From NCBI GenBank assembly GCA_016648135.1, contig JADDOH010023017.1:1-64000 (forward strand): 64,000 bases of DNA, read 5' to 3'. Below are positions 18,791 through 29,800 of this stretch, piece by piece; position 1 is the stretch's first letter; each line of letters opens with the position of its first letter. The notes under the pieces were generated by a model that was not told the origin of the DNA, did not search any database, and saw only the letters and a list, made by a program, of their open reading frames with translations. The stretch is from Agrypnia vestita. Its lineage: Eukaryota > Arthropoda > Insecta > Trichoptera > Phryganeidae. The position numbers and the translations under genes are program-made.

Positions 18791-19260
18791 CATTTATCAG
18801 CGTTTCTTCCTAAAAAAGGAATATAAATGATAAGGACATCAGCTCATTATAACACTTTCAAGATATCGGAAATCATAGTGTCAAATAGTCAACAAGGGCC
18901 ATCCATTAGTTGCATATAGAAGTTAATGTGCGATTTCTCAACTGATATTAAAAATATGCACTGAGGGTTACGCCTACGATAAAACTTTTCATAGTAAAAA
19001 AAATACTGCCGAACCTTCAATGTATGAGTCCGCAGCGCATTTGGCTGCTTATATCTTAAAGTCTAGTATTTACATAGGTATCAAATTGAATTCCAGCTTC
19101 CTATCATAATGTGTTTAATAATTTGAAGCCTCTGGCAAACGGACAATAATTTTTACTCATTAGAAAACTAAAACACAGCTAAAATTAAATAACACTTTAA
19201 AAAAAAATAGTTGCCAGATATCCTATCCAAGCGGCAGACAGCGAAACACACGCGCTAAGT

Positions 19261-19924
19261 AAGCGACGCTTTGTGGCACTTTGATGGTTTTTTTGATTCC
19301 CAAAAGCCATTCCAATGTCACTTTACAGCATGGACAAACGATAATGTTACGCGCAAGGTACGCGCGGAAGGGTCAACTTCCATTTCAATTAAAATTTCTT
19401 ACCGCACAAAATATCTAAGCACCAAAAATAATATAGAAAACTGCCGGTCATATTTTTCTTAGCGACAAATGTAATGAAGGAAAAATATTACTAAACAACA
19501 TGTTGTCGTAAAGGAGAACTCATAAAAAATATTTAAATGTCTAATGGCAAATATTTAAGGTGAGATAAATAGGCTGAAATCATAAAAGAAACTTATATTC
19601 GAGAGGGTAAATGTATCTAATTTATTATTATTTTTTCGTAAGATCAGGAAAAAAAAACTAAAAACTAAAACATTTTAAATAAAAAACACAACTAATTTAC
19701 CAAGTAGAAAGATAGTTTCGAAAAAAGTGTCAAATGTAATATTTTAAAAAATCATTAAAAATTTTGTCGCTTGGTCGCCGAAAACTGTGAATAATCAACA
19801 AAATATAGAATATCTAAGCGACATCAAAAATCATCACACAGGTCTGTAAGTGGGACCAAGCGACGCAGAAAATTTTTTCAATTCCAGTTATATATAGAAC
19901 TCAATATCGGCCAAATTGTCGCTT
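19261..19924. repeat. cluster of AAGCGAC motifs
   Basis: AAGCGAC/AGCGAC or its complement occurs at 19261, 19461, 19766, 19815, 19858 and 19918. GTCGCTTGGTC appears at 19766 and 19918 and inverted (GACCAAGCGAC) at 19854. The block lies just before MITE 19973-20461. The rest of 18791-19972 has no recognised gene or repeat. Confidence 0.5.
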
Positions 19925-19972
19925 GGTCATTTTTTCCTTTCCACCGTCGATATGTACATAGGTATATGTATA

Positions 19973-20461
19973 CAGGATTATTTGGGAAAAATTGATTACC
20001 TCGCTGGACTATATTCCTGCCTTGATTATCAGTCGAAAATGTTCAAACTATCGTCACCTAATATCAATAGTTATGGAGATATGGGACATCAAAGTTTACA
20101 GTTTTTCAATATTTCTGACTTATTTTTTGTAAAACGTTGGACTATCATTACATAACTTATAATGATTACGAAAATTCATTCTTTTCAATACAAGTTAAAT
20201 AATATGATAAAAACCCCTTAAAATTTTCCAATTGGAATGTTTTGCAACTGGAATTCGAGGGTTTTTATTATTTTATTTGACTTGTATTAAAGAGAATGAA
20301 TTTTTCAATAATAAGTCAGAAATATTGAAGAAAAATGCAAACTTTGATGTCGCATATCTCCATAACTATTGATTTTAGGTTATGATAGCTAGAATTTTCG
20401 ACTCATAATCAAGGCAGGAATATAGTTTTTCGAGGTTATTATTTTTTTCCAAATAACCCTG
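19973..20461. mobile_element. foldback MITE (family M1, 489 bp)
   Basis: Starts CAGG, ends CCTG, flanked by TA. The two halves are inverted copies for over 200 bp, with shared blocks ATATTCCTGCCTTGATTAT, GTCGAAAAT, ATCAATAGTTATGGAGATATG, TATTTCTGACTTATT and AATAATAAAAACCC-like sequence. Non-coding. Related to 3211-3385 and 51757-52262. Confidence 0.85.
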
Positions 20462-20558
20462 TATATTTGAATGTGAGAAAAACCATTGAAATACAGGGGT
20501 GTATGACAAACACTGATGATGCTATGACATATATATTTCGCATTAGATGTTAATCAAA

Positions 20559-20678
20559 AAGCTTTGATCCGCCTTGTTTCAGCATCAAACTGTTGGCGAA
20601 CCAAACACAATTTGAATATTTGAGTTTCTCTTCCCAGTGTGGCCCTTGGAACAACAAAGTAGTGTCATCAGCGAGACC
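20559..20678 (-). pseudogene. reverse transcriptase relic around the ADD box
   Basis: Minus strand translates without stops as GLADDTTLLFQGPHWEEKL followed by WFANSLMLKQGGSKLF. This fits RT motif C (FADDTTLL, here with the first residue changed) and the following WF-AN-L-LN-KT region. Forty residues only; no flanking coding sequence recognised. Confidence 0.6.
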
Positions 20679-21160
20679 TTTTTAACTATAAGTTTTAAAA
20701 GTTTTGTACACCGACTTGACCTGGATTATGTTATGCCCCACACAAAATAATATTTTTCACAGACCTAAGCATCATGCTAAGTACCTATGAACCTATGTAT
20801 AAAGTATAAACATATACATATTTTTGAAAAAAAGTGGAATAAATATTGCAATAAATAAGTATTGTTCCTGTCACAATTATTACCATACCATACCAAGTAC
20901 TCAGATAATAATAGGTATATCATACTAATCTGTCAAGTGAACATGCTATTTTTTTTAATTGTAGTATATTATTTTTATAAATATATCATTCGGTTTCAGT
21001 AGCAGGGCATTCATATGCCCCTGGTATATAAATATAAAACTGAATGTTTGTCTGTAATAAAAAAATTCCCACACCTTTTGATCAATTTAAACCATCTTTT
21101 TCAATATCATTGAAAGATTTAGCAGATACTTCGTGGTGCAACAGTATAATTTAAAATACG

Positions 21161-21628
21161 TTTTACTTTACTTTGTAGTGTAGCAGACTGTGATAAAAAA
21201 TATATAGTCCAAACCACTAGAAACTTAATTACACGCATAAGAAAATATCGCCGCTGATTAAAAAATAACAATTTCTCCGAATTTTCTAATCATATAATTA
21301 ACATTCATCATTCTTTCGATAGTTATAAATTAAAATTACTCCACTCGGTTCGTCATAGAGGCTAGATAATGAATAGTTTTGAAAACATTGAAATGCTAAA
21401 AAAATTGAATATCACATTTCAGTCCACTTCACCTTTCCTAGTTATTCTGGGAAAAAATACCCTTCCCCACTGCGCGCCCCCCTGAACTACCCAATTAGAT
21501 TGATAAATTTTGTATTTAAGTTAGTTATTAACTGTACCTGATGATGAGAGGGGCCGCTCCTCTCAAAACTATGGTAGTAATTTAATAACTCATATTATTG
21601 TGTGTGTGTATTACAAAGTAAAGTAAAA
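21161..21628. mobile_element. inverted-arm region with degenerate hammerhead motif
   Basis: A perfect 17-bp inverted repeat (TTTTACTTTACTTTGTA at 21161-21177, complement at 21612-21628) brackets CTGATGA (21538-21544), a six-bp stem GAGAGG/CCTCTC with a GC-rich loop, and AAAAC at 21565-21569 where the hammerhead needs GAAAC. A CAGGGG-type hAT end, CACTGCGCGCCCCCCTG, also ends at about 21484. Penelope-like origin is inferred. Confidence 0.4.
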
Positions 21629-22138
21629 CAAATTTTGAATCAACTTTTTCAATGTTACTTTTTAGTACTCTACGCAATGCGTATGATATGAAAGTGTTTT
21701 ATGTCGTTGAATGCCATTCATTTTAACCTTTCTCCTCTTCCCTTGACCATTATTTCCTCTCCATCCGTTATAAATATACATAATATTATTGTATATTGAT
21801 TTTCATCTATTCCATGCATTGTTACTTTTTACGATCATAGGAACCCTACCCTCTCAGCTAACCATCTCAGTTCTCGATATAAAATGTAATATAACACATT
21901 ATTATGGCGATTGTGAAAATTCGTCTGTGCGTTTACGCCATCTAAAATTTCATAAGGTGCACACTAAGATCCAGAAGAAAACATATCACCTCATCCCATT
22001 CCCCTAATATTTCCGTGCCTGCCTGGATTAAATTTAAATGGATTCTGCGCAAAATCTATCGTAAATTATAACTAATTTTGCATCCTGAGCAATGTCCAAT
22101 AGGGATCGCTAGTTTATAATAGAAACGTACATATTCTG
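21629..22138. other. unassigned stretch
   Basis: No gene recognised; the 72-codon plus-strand frame at 21789 has no domain features. Confidence 0.35.
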
Positions 22139-22376
22139 CCGTATTTTGGAATAAGCAATATTGCTATTTCTGTATCTTGACAGTTATTGTATATTTTAAT
22201 GCTGCCAATTTTGACATTTTAAGTTTAACGGGTTTGAAATTAACAGTCAGAAACCTCTTCACGATTATGTATAATGAGATTCTTAATTGATTAAATTCAC
22301 AAATTAGCGGTATTAAAATGTTATACAATAACTTTCAAAATACAGAAATAGCAATATTGGTTATTACAGAATACGG
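22139..22376. mobile_element. MITE with about 70-bp inverted arms
   Basis: Ends CCGTATT and AATACGG; the arms share CAATATTGCTATTTCTGTAT and AGTTATTGTATA. Total 238 bp, non-coding, superfamily not assigned. Confidence 0.75.
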
Positions 22377-22381
22377 ATGAC

Positions 22382-22921
22382 TGTCACGGGTCGTGGCTGC
22401 GGGAGACAAATGAAAACACTAGAAATTAATTAGAAATTTTTTAATTAGTAACTAATTATTAAATGAACAAAGTATATGAACACTTTATAATCATTGGAAA
22501 CACTTTATTTTTCACTTGCTAGAATATTCCTTTCAAATTATCGCACATTATTCAAATCACTAGTTAGGTGCTCTGCCGATTATTTCGTTCGATGTCTGTC
22601 GCTTAGAAATTTCACGACTGGGCACACCTGTCGTTCGCGACGCACTTCGCACCATAGATAAAACTTCGCACCGATCGAAATGTCAAAACAAACTTTCACG
22701 GCTGCCAAGATCCACGCTATTTGTATGTGATTACGTTGGTTTTGAACCCTCGAGAAGATTTTTTTCTTTCTAGTATTTCGGAGAAGGTTCCGTCGCTTCT
22801 AGGTTTTTCCAGGCGTTTGTAGACGTTCTTTTAGAGGAATTTTGTAGATAACACGAGAGTGTGGTAGATTAGTTATTGTCATCATATTACTATAGATTCT
22901 GTACGTTATTTCGTTACAACA
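22382..22921 (-). mobile_element. solo LTR-like sequence
   Basis: Read on the minus strand it begins TGTTGTAACGAAATAACG and ends GCAGCCACGACCCGTGACA. That is the same start (TGTAACGA) and end (CAGCCACGACNNNTGACA) as the sequence at 54980-55585. It contains an AATAAA poly(A) signal near its end. Coding sequence, primer-binding site and a clear target duplication are absent, so a degraded solo LTR, possibly Gypsy-type, is the best reading. Confidence 0.55.
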
Positions 22922-24044
22922 TCACTACAAGTGTTCCAAAAATTCAGTGGGTGAGTATATTCGTGATACTATGGCAACAGCGCGACACTTCGAAATTGAT
23001 GATGAATTAGCTATCTTTTAAATAAACTCATCAATTCTCGCAACTGTGGAGAACTACGGCGAACCTCCGCACTGTACCAGCGTCAATCAAAAACTTAGAT
23101 TTCTTAACTTTTACAATTTCCATAAACAGACATGTCAAGTTATTCAACATTTTACCTGCCTACCTATATTTATTCAAAATATCTAAGCGCTAATATCCAC
23201 TCGAAACGTTTTATAAGTACTTTGAAAAAATTTATTAAAGGAAAACATTATTCCGAATATTTCAAGAATTGAATGTAAAAGTATTTCCAGAAAGACACTA
23301 AAGTTTTAATGTATTCTACTATACTTCGAAACCACTCGTGGATGGAGAAAATATAGGCAAACGTTATACGGCAATTTATAATGAATATAAAATTATTTTG
23401 TAATGAATATTATTCAAAATTAATTTTATCATTTATTATTTTTCGTTATTAATTATTAATGAACCGTAAAAAGTGTATTGTGTACCTTTATCAAATTCAA
23501 ATGTTCACAAAATATTCATACTATGTACTTACTCTAATGTTACTCTAGGACCATCTACTGGGGTCATTAATGACCTGTTGACGGTTTATTTGTTAAAAAA
23601 AATATAATGAGAGAATAAAATTATTTTATATTTTTTTATTTACGCCTTTATAAACAGGGTCATTTTGAAAATTATAATTTGTCTTTAATCAGGATATAGA
23701 TGACTCATTGAGATGGATTTTCGATTGAAGTTTTATATATGTTAACTTTGGATAACCCATTCCATATGGGACTTGTATTTACTACCACCATCCATGGTTG
23801 AAAGTTGTCATCCATGAACACCCATACCACGAACCAGTATAGATGTTACCTTAGGTACGAGACATCCATTTTTTGACTACTAGTTTTTTGAAACAATATC
23901 TATTCTTTTTTGTATACATATATGACATTCATCCAAATTATTAACTTGTTCACTTGAGTATGCCTGAAAATGATATCAATTTTCAACTCCATTTTTAGAC
24001 CAGTTATTCTTACATCTAAATATAATATTTTGTTGTGTGTCCGT
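22922..24044. other. unassigned AT-rich stretch
   Basis: No supported gene or repeat. Confidence 0.35.
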
Positions 24045-24180
24045 GTCCGTAACCTGTTGAAATGACAAATTTATAGAATTAGAGTGACACGCAATCAGTG
24101 CGCCGCTCATGTTGCGCGGTCACGCAAGGGTCGTTATAAATTATAATTATATCCCATGATTTTTCACGGGTCAATAATAT
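24045..24180 (-). repeat. interspersed repeat A, copy 2
   Basis: Minus-strand match to 27350-27500: TTTATAACGACC, GACCGCGCAACATGAGC, GCGCACTGATTGCGTG, CACTCTAATT and GGTTACGGACA in order. Confidence 0.7.
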
Positions 24181-24489
24181 TCATTATATTCTGAGTACGT
24201 TTAAATTTTAAAAGAATACAATACTGGATTTTATCCACAAAGGGAACATTATTAAGCAAGATATATTATGAATATGTCATAGAGACGAAACTTATTATAT
24301 GGGTAGATTTATCAGTGTATTGGGTGTTCAGGGCTTACGACCTATCGTACGGCTGGCTCAAGTTATCACTTAACCGTCGAACCCATCCAACAGGTATCAA
24401 TCAAACTGTAAAATACAGTCTAAAGTAAAAATACTACTACATACAGTATTGTTTATGATCATTTAATTGTTAAATAATTGGGATTTTTT

Positions 24490-24600
24490 GGCCTCCATGC
24501 TGGAGTTATGTAGTTTATAGCTTTATAGGTTTTAGGCATTGTGACCACGTGGCCAACCCACCGGACTAACCTGAATAGTTGTGGCTCTAACGCTTGTTTT
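24490..24600 (-). pseudogene. non-LTR retrotransposon C-terminal relic
   Basis: The minus strand reads ALEPQLFRLVRWVGHVVTMP, matching the LRWVGHVxRMP block near the C-terminus of RTE-related and similar insect retrotransposon ORF2 proteins. About 35 residues only. Confidence 0.6.
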
Positions 24601-24616
24601 GCTACCAACACTTTTC

Positions 24617-24673
24617 TATGCCTTCAAAACGTGAACGCCATATAGAAGACACATCAAAGCTCTAGAAAGCTAC
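24617..24673 (+). pseudogene. non-LTR retrotransposon relic, opposite strand
   Basis: The plus strand reads TPYRRHIKALESY, matching the ETWTxYRRHIKxLE block that normally lies upstream of WVGHV in the same proteins. It is inverted relative to the adjoining fragment 24490-24600, pointing to an inversion or two insertions. Confidence 0.5.
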
Positions 24674-24861
24674 AGTATTATTTTTGACCTTGAGAAGAAG
24701 TTTTATTATATGTAATTATTATTAAGTTTGAAATGGTTCGCAGATATTCATAGCCTTGTAGACATCCTTCATATAAAATGTGTCTTCGCAAAAAATCTCG
24801 TACAAAATTGTCTACGTTTTTTTATTCACAACTTAGGTTTTCTTAAGTCTTTTTGTAGGCC

Positions 24862-24889
24862 CTGAAGACTTCATTTCATTCTGAAGAAA
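24862..24889 (+). ncRNA. hammerhead-like core
   Basis: CTGAAGA (24862-24868), C, a 4-bp stem TTCA/TGAA, then GAAAT (24886-24890). It is preceded by TAGGCC and followed by ATTGG as in Penelope-like ends. The short stem makes chance occurrence possible. Confidence 0.3.
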
Positions 24890-25990
24890 TATTGGAAAAT
24901 TTGGAAGATATTTGTGAGATTTATCTTTAAGATCTATCATATCGTAGAAAGTATTTTTTTTATATATTATATTCTATACGTTTATTATGTGCCAATTGTA
25001 ATATAAAATACATGAAAGGCAGTAAAAAAAATCAAAAGCCATCAATGAGGATTTTTAATTAAGAATGTACAGAATTTTATACGAAATATACCTATAGTCC
25101 TTCCAAAATCATGTTTCCCATTTCAATCAAACCCCAAAGATGAGTCACCTGAAAAAATGACCGCTTTATCCAATAATTCAAATATCAAAAGCAGCAATAT
25201 CCTTTATTTGGTGGCAAATATATGTACTTAAAAGGAAAACTGATGTGGCCATTCATTAAAAAAAATAGTTTCTTAGATTTTCCAAAAATTTCCTTGAGTA
25301 GTGATATTTTTTTGTATTTACGTCAGAAACATCTTAGTTAAGTATTCCTGTCTTTGTTTTTATACCCCTGATATATAAATTTAAGATAAATTTTTTTGTT
25401 ATAAAATTAAATTGTTATTGAAATATGAATTCTTTTAAAAAATTACGAAGGACAGAATGGCAAATGATTGCGAGAGAAATAAGACGAAGGTGAAGTTTTT
25501 AAATGGTGGAAAAAATGTAGGAAACGGAATGCGAAGAGGGTATGAGGGTGAAGATGAAAAGGACAGGGTCTGAAAAAAATATTCGGTGAAATATTTTTTA
25601 ATTTGTGCGCTTGTCTCAGCGTTATATTTCACAGGTGTTAGTAAACACAAAAATCGCGTAAACTGTACAGGGGAATCAAAACTAACGTATCAAATTACAA
25701 TATACGAATTTTAGAAATATTTTATATTAACATGATGCTTATGTACTACTTATTAGTACCTAGTCCGTATCTCGCGACTCCCGGATTTCAGATATGGTAA
25801 CAGTTTTATAGTTTAATCAGGTATGCAAAAAAAAAATATATGAATATCATATATTTTTTTGAATATGAATGTCATATAAGACTTAAAAATAATCTAATAC
25901 TACCTTACTGTTGCTGATAAAATTATGTATAATTTGGATTTATTAAATTAATGCATACATATATATTATTTAAAAATTTCTTTCAAAATA
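24890..25990. other. unassigned AT-rich stretch
   Basis: No supported gene or repeat. Confidence 0.35.
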
Positions 25991-26295
25991 GACAATTCCC
26001 CGTGTAATAATGTCCGTCACTACCCGACGTAACGACGAGCGCAAATGATAATGAGATGAGTAAAATAATAATGTATAAATTGCAAACATGAATAATACTC
26101 CATGTAAGAATTTCTGTCACGCTACCAGGTAATGCAAATAATGATAAGGTATATAAAATGATGAGATATAAAAAGCAAAAAAAAACGCATAATCCTCTAT
26201 GTAACAATGTTTGTCACTGACGCTACCAGATGGCCTAAATTACATTTTTTTTATTTTTTTTTATTTAACAATGTCCATCATTAACGCTACCAAGA
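25991..26295 (+). repeat. degenerate tandem array with GTCAC-GACGCTACC core
   Basis: Units of about 100 bp carry TGTAAxAATGTxxGTCACTGACGCTACC-like cores at roughly 26006, 26112, 26208 and (shorter) 26270, each followed by AATGATAAxG and ATAAAATGATGAGATA-type sequence in the first two. The core resembles the tandem duplication at 3803-3906. Confidence 0.6.
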
Positions 26296-26675
26296 TGCCA
26301 TACTACGCTAGATTGCACTATTCTCCACAGCCTTAGCTCGCAGCAGATGCACGGTACCGGATGGCGCTGTTTACGCGTTAATACAAAATATATATAAAAG
26401 TTAAATTTTAATTGGCATTTTCTGAAAAACTGAAGCAAAATAAGCGAAAAATTAATTTCGAAAATCAAACTAAAAAATTCAATCATTTTTGATGGGTCAA
26501 AATACAAAAAACAAGTGTTTATTATTAACCGAAATAATATTTTTGGTTTTATCTTTACCCACATACAAATATAGAGACGAACGTGAAATTAAATATTTGG
26601 TAGTGCCTAACATCAAATTTCCAAAATACTTAATATAGTATTTGAATAATAATATAATTTATTCTGGGTTTCCGG

Positions 26676-26709
26676 CCGAGGGTCGGTTTTTGTCACAACA
26701 GACCCTCGG
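26676..26709. repeat. GC-rich hairpin
   Basis: CCGAGGGTC (26676-26684) pairs perfectly with GACCCTCGG (26701-26709) across a 16-base loop. Isolated in AT-rich DNA; function unknown. The rest of 26296-27349 holds nothing I recognise. Confidence 0.6.
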
Positions 26710-27349
26710 TCCGCATTTCAGAAGCGGTGATCAGAGCTGTTGTTATGTAATTTTTCTGATTGCGTTCATGATCCGTTTGTTAACAGAGATATGAAAAGAA
26801 ACGCGGCAATTCCAAAATGAAATACCGAAAAAATCCCCAAAACATTCATTTTGGAAACGTGAAATTAAAAATCTTCAAAAGTGGAAGTTTTCGTTTTAAA
26901 AAAAAACCTCCACGAAAACAAATCATCCAATAAATTATTTTTATGCGCATTTTTTATACCACTAGAGATAATATCCAAATTGTTATCCTGATATTAATAG
27001 CGCACAAAATATCCGTTTGTAATGAAAATTTTGAGGTTTTTTAACAAGAATTCCGCGGCGACAAAACATAATGTGGGTGAAATAAATCTGCAAGTTTCTC
27101 TTCAGCGCTGACATGATTCATTTAGGAAGGAAGCTGTTTTATTCAAAAACAAAATATTTTTATTTTCCGCTTTTACGGTACCGCCAACGGAGATATTAAA
27201 TACAAATATTTGAAAAGGAGATAGTATTCAAGGTGATGGGATAAATTTTATATTTTACATCAAATCGTAATGAAATTTCGGGATCATTATTTTTGCTAAT
27301 TTAATAGAACATTTTTTAAATATATAAAAGGCACTAAGTCGTACATCTG

Positions 27350-27500
27350 TGGAAAATCACGGGAAATAATAATGATTAATAACGACCTTGTGTAACCTAC
27401 AAGATGAGCTGTGCGCTGATAATACTCGTGCGTGTAACACTCTAATTATCTTGTTGTCGTTCCAGCAAGTTACGGACAGACAGCGAATTATTATATTTGG
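27350..27500 (+). repeat. interspersed repeat A, copy 3
   Basis: Same order of blocks as 24045-24180: GTGGAAAATCACGGG, TTAATAACGACCTTGTGTAAC, GTGCGCTGAT, TAACACTCTAATT, GTTACGGACAGACAG. Confidence 0.7.
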
Positions 27501-27672
27501 ATAGATAATTGGTTAGTACATATGAAATGTTATGAAGTAACTGTCTCAAGACAGACTTGGAAAACACTAATTTATATGCTAAGATTAGCATAATTCTAAT
27601 GGTAATAAAAAAAATTATCGCAATTTCGTGGAGATATAACAAAAGTTTTTAATTACGAATACATACTTATTA

Positions 27673-27857
27673 CATATTTTTTTTAAAATAGAGATGCGAA
27701 CACGGAATACGTGTCACATCAATATCCTTAATATTTTTAAATTAACCTAAACGCTTGGGCTTAAAATTGGGATTAACTTGTTACTGTCCTGGAATGGGGC
27801 TCAAACCAGCGACTACTGGTTTACTAGGCGAGAATCATAGCCACTACACCAACAAGC
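27673..27857 (-). mobile_element. tRNA-derived SINE with 9-bp duplication
   Basis: The minus-strand head GCTTGTTGGTGTAGTGGC contains a pol III A box (TGGTGTAGTGG) and, 40-odd bases on, a B box GGTTTGAGCC (27807-27798). It ends in TTTTAAAAAAAA. Perfect TACTTATTA copies flank it (27664-27672, 27858-27866). It lies directly next to the 3' tail of the retrotransposon that follows. Confidence 0.85.
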
Positions 27858-28327
27858 TACTTATTATTTATTTATTTACTTACTTTTTTACGCCCATTAC
27901 AGGCTTTTACATAAAAAAATAATACATAAGATCAAAAAGTATATACATTAAACAATATCGTAAATAAGCAGTAAAATATAAAATATATGAATATAAAGTA
28001 CATGTATAAATAGCAATAAAAGGTATAAGCTGTGAAGTATCAGGCATAAGCATTAAAACGTGAGTATAAAAATTAAAAATATAAATTTAAAATATAAAAT
28101 ACGTAGCAGTAATGTGTATAAACAGCAGTTAGTAATGAAATAATATTGTCTCTTTAAGTATAAACTTTATTTTCACTAGACTGTCATTGAAAACGTCAAC
28201 CATGTAACCAAATTCATTACCAGTTTTTAATATTCTACTAAATACAGCATTTGACTGATAATTAGTACTGGAATTCTGGCGATGAAATATCACAATTTGT
28301 CGATTTCTATGTAAGGACGGGATATTA

Positions 28328-28540
28328 TTATTGATACACTACAAGGTCAGGGTTGTCCAACATATTATTTACGATTTTGTAAAGAACTATATCACAAATT
28401 TTTCTTCTATCATATAAGGTGAGTAATTTCAGTCTCTTCAATAGGTTATTGTATTCTATGTTTTGTATTGGTAAGCTTACCTTGTAGTTAATGTATTTGA
28501 GAAATTTGCGTTGGACACGCTCAACGCTCAATATGCCCAT
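28328..28540 (-). pseudogene. retrotransposon ORF2 C-terminal fragment
   Basis: The frame reads ERVQRKFLKYINYKVSLP then LKLLTLYDRRKICDIVLYK, matching LEQIQKKFIRFLNFKF and LPLYRRREIGDLMYLLK in the intact element at 7829-10723. Catalytic residues are not in this part. Belongs to the decayed element 27863-31645. Confidence 0.8.
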
Positions 28541-28931
28541 TATAATATGGAGACCAAATTGATGAGCAATATTCTAATTAGCTCCGGACAAGAGATGTGT
28601 ATAATATTTTAATACTTTCAATTGATTGAAATGGGCATGATGTCCTTAAAACATCTTCCATCAATTTTAGAGACTAAAAAGTTAGCGCATTTATATGGTT
28701 AATAAAAGTAAGTTTTGAGTCGAAAAATACACCTATGTCACGAATACAGGCAACATTTTCTAGTTTGGTGTTCCATAGAGAGTATTCATAATGTATTTTT
28801 GATTTCAATCAAGTAAATGATATAATTTTGCATTTATTTAAATTTAAGTAAAGTTTATTCATTTCACACCGTACGGCAAGAGAATTTAGATTTTGCTGTA
28901 ATAAGTTGCAGTCATAAATATTAGTTACTGA

Positions 28932-29115
28932 TTAAAATGTTTTTAGATCATCTGCAAACAGCAAATATTCAACGTCATTAAATATTTTTGAAATATCATT
29001 CACAAATGTTAAAAATAATATCAGTCCAAGATGCGATCCCTGTGGTACACCACTAGTTGCATGGAAACTTTCTGATACATATGAATTTAATTTTACCCTT
29101 TGCCTTCTTTCACTC
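28932..29115 (-). pseudogene. retrotransposon reverse transcriptase core, 3' part
   Basis: Contains SERRQRVKLNSYVSESF, TSGVPQGSHLGLILF (motif B) and the catalytic LLFADDLK. Upstream the coding sequence is cut at SERR by the insertion at 29116-29800 and resumes in frame at 29801 as WLTSYLSERR, the SERR codons lying in the 13-bp duplication. Otherwise the core motifs are intact; the gene as a whole is dead. Confidence 0.85.
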
Positions 29116-29800
29116 CATATATCCATATATCTTCACAAAGATTCAACATGAAAATCTCCGTAGCTAAGACTAAGAGCATGGTGACATCGAAACTGCCAAT
29201 ACCATGCGAGCTTGCAATTGACGATAAAATAATATAGCAAGTAACGAGCTTCAAGTACTTGGGTGTCGAGATATCCAGCAGTAACGACCTCTACGAAGAA
29301 GTAAGAGAGCAAGCAAACAAAGCCGCAACTATTGCTGGATGCTTGAGAAATGCTGTCTGGAGAAACGAACATATGCTCAAGGAGAGCAAAGTGAAGATAT
29401 ACAAGACCTGTGTCCGCCCAATCATGACGTACGGTATCGAGACAAGGGCTGACACTACCAGAACAAAAAATCTCCTAAGAATAACTGAGATGAAGACTCT
29501 CCGACCCATTGCGGGACTGACAATCCGAGACCGAGTGAGGAATTCCGAAATACGAAGGACTTGTGACGTCGAGGATATTGTCCGATGGGGAAGATCTAGA
29601 AGACGTTACTGGAGAGATCATGTGGAGAGAGCTTGTACTGAGAGAGTAGTGAGCATAGCAGCGAACAAGCTGCCGTCTGGTGCCAGACTCCAAGGAAGAC
29701 CGCATAAAAGATGGCGAGATAGCTGGACATCTGTATCCCAGGAATAGGCTCCGAGCAATGACAGGACGCAGTCCTAGATGAAGCGGAAGAAGAAGAAGAG
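29116..29800 (+). mobile_element. RTE-like fragment nested in older retrotransposon
   Basis: A 685-bp plus-strand insertion bounded by perfect 13-bp copies of CCTTCTTTCACTC (29103-29115, 29801-29813). It ends in GCGGAAGAAGAAGAAG, a short repetitive tail. It is 5'-truncated: only the C-terminal part of the protein remains. Confidence 0.9.
29148..29747 (+). pseudogene. RTE-like ORF2 C-terminal portion
   Basis: Reads MKISVAKTKSMV, then a TAG at 29235-29237, then SFKYLGVEISSSNDLYEEVR, MLKESKVKIYKTCVRPIMTY, RDRVRNSEIRRTCDVEDIVR, RRYWRDHVER and GRPHKRWRDSW before a natural stop. The FKYLG, VRPIMTYG and GRPxKRWxD blocks are typical of the region after the RT catalytic domain in RTE-type and related elements. 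One in-frame stop aside, the frame is intact, so this insertion is younger than its host element. It has no RT catalytic residues. Confidence 0.8.

Noticed and set aside
25991..26295. CRISPR-like array
   Set aside because: Units are degenerate, long (about 100 bp) and irregular, in a eukaryotic repeat-rich context; no cas genes.
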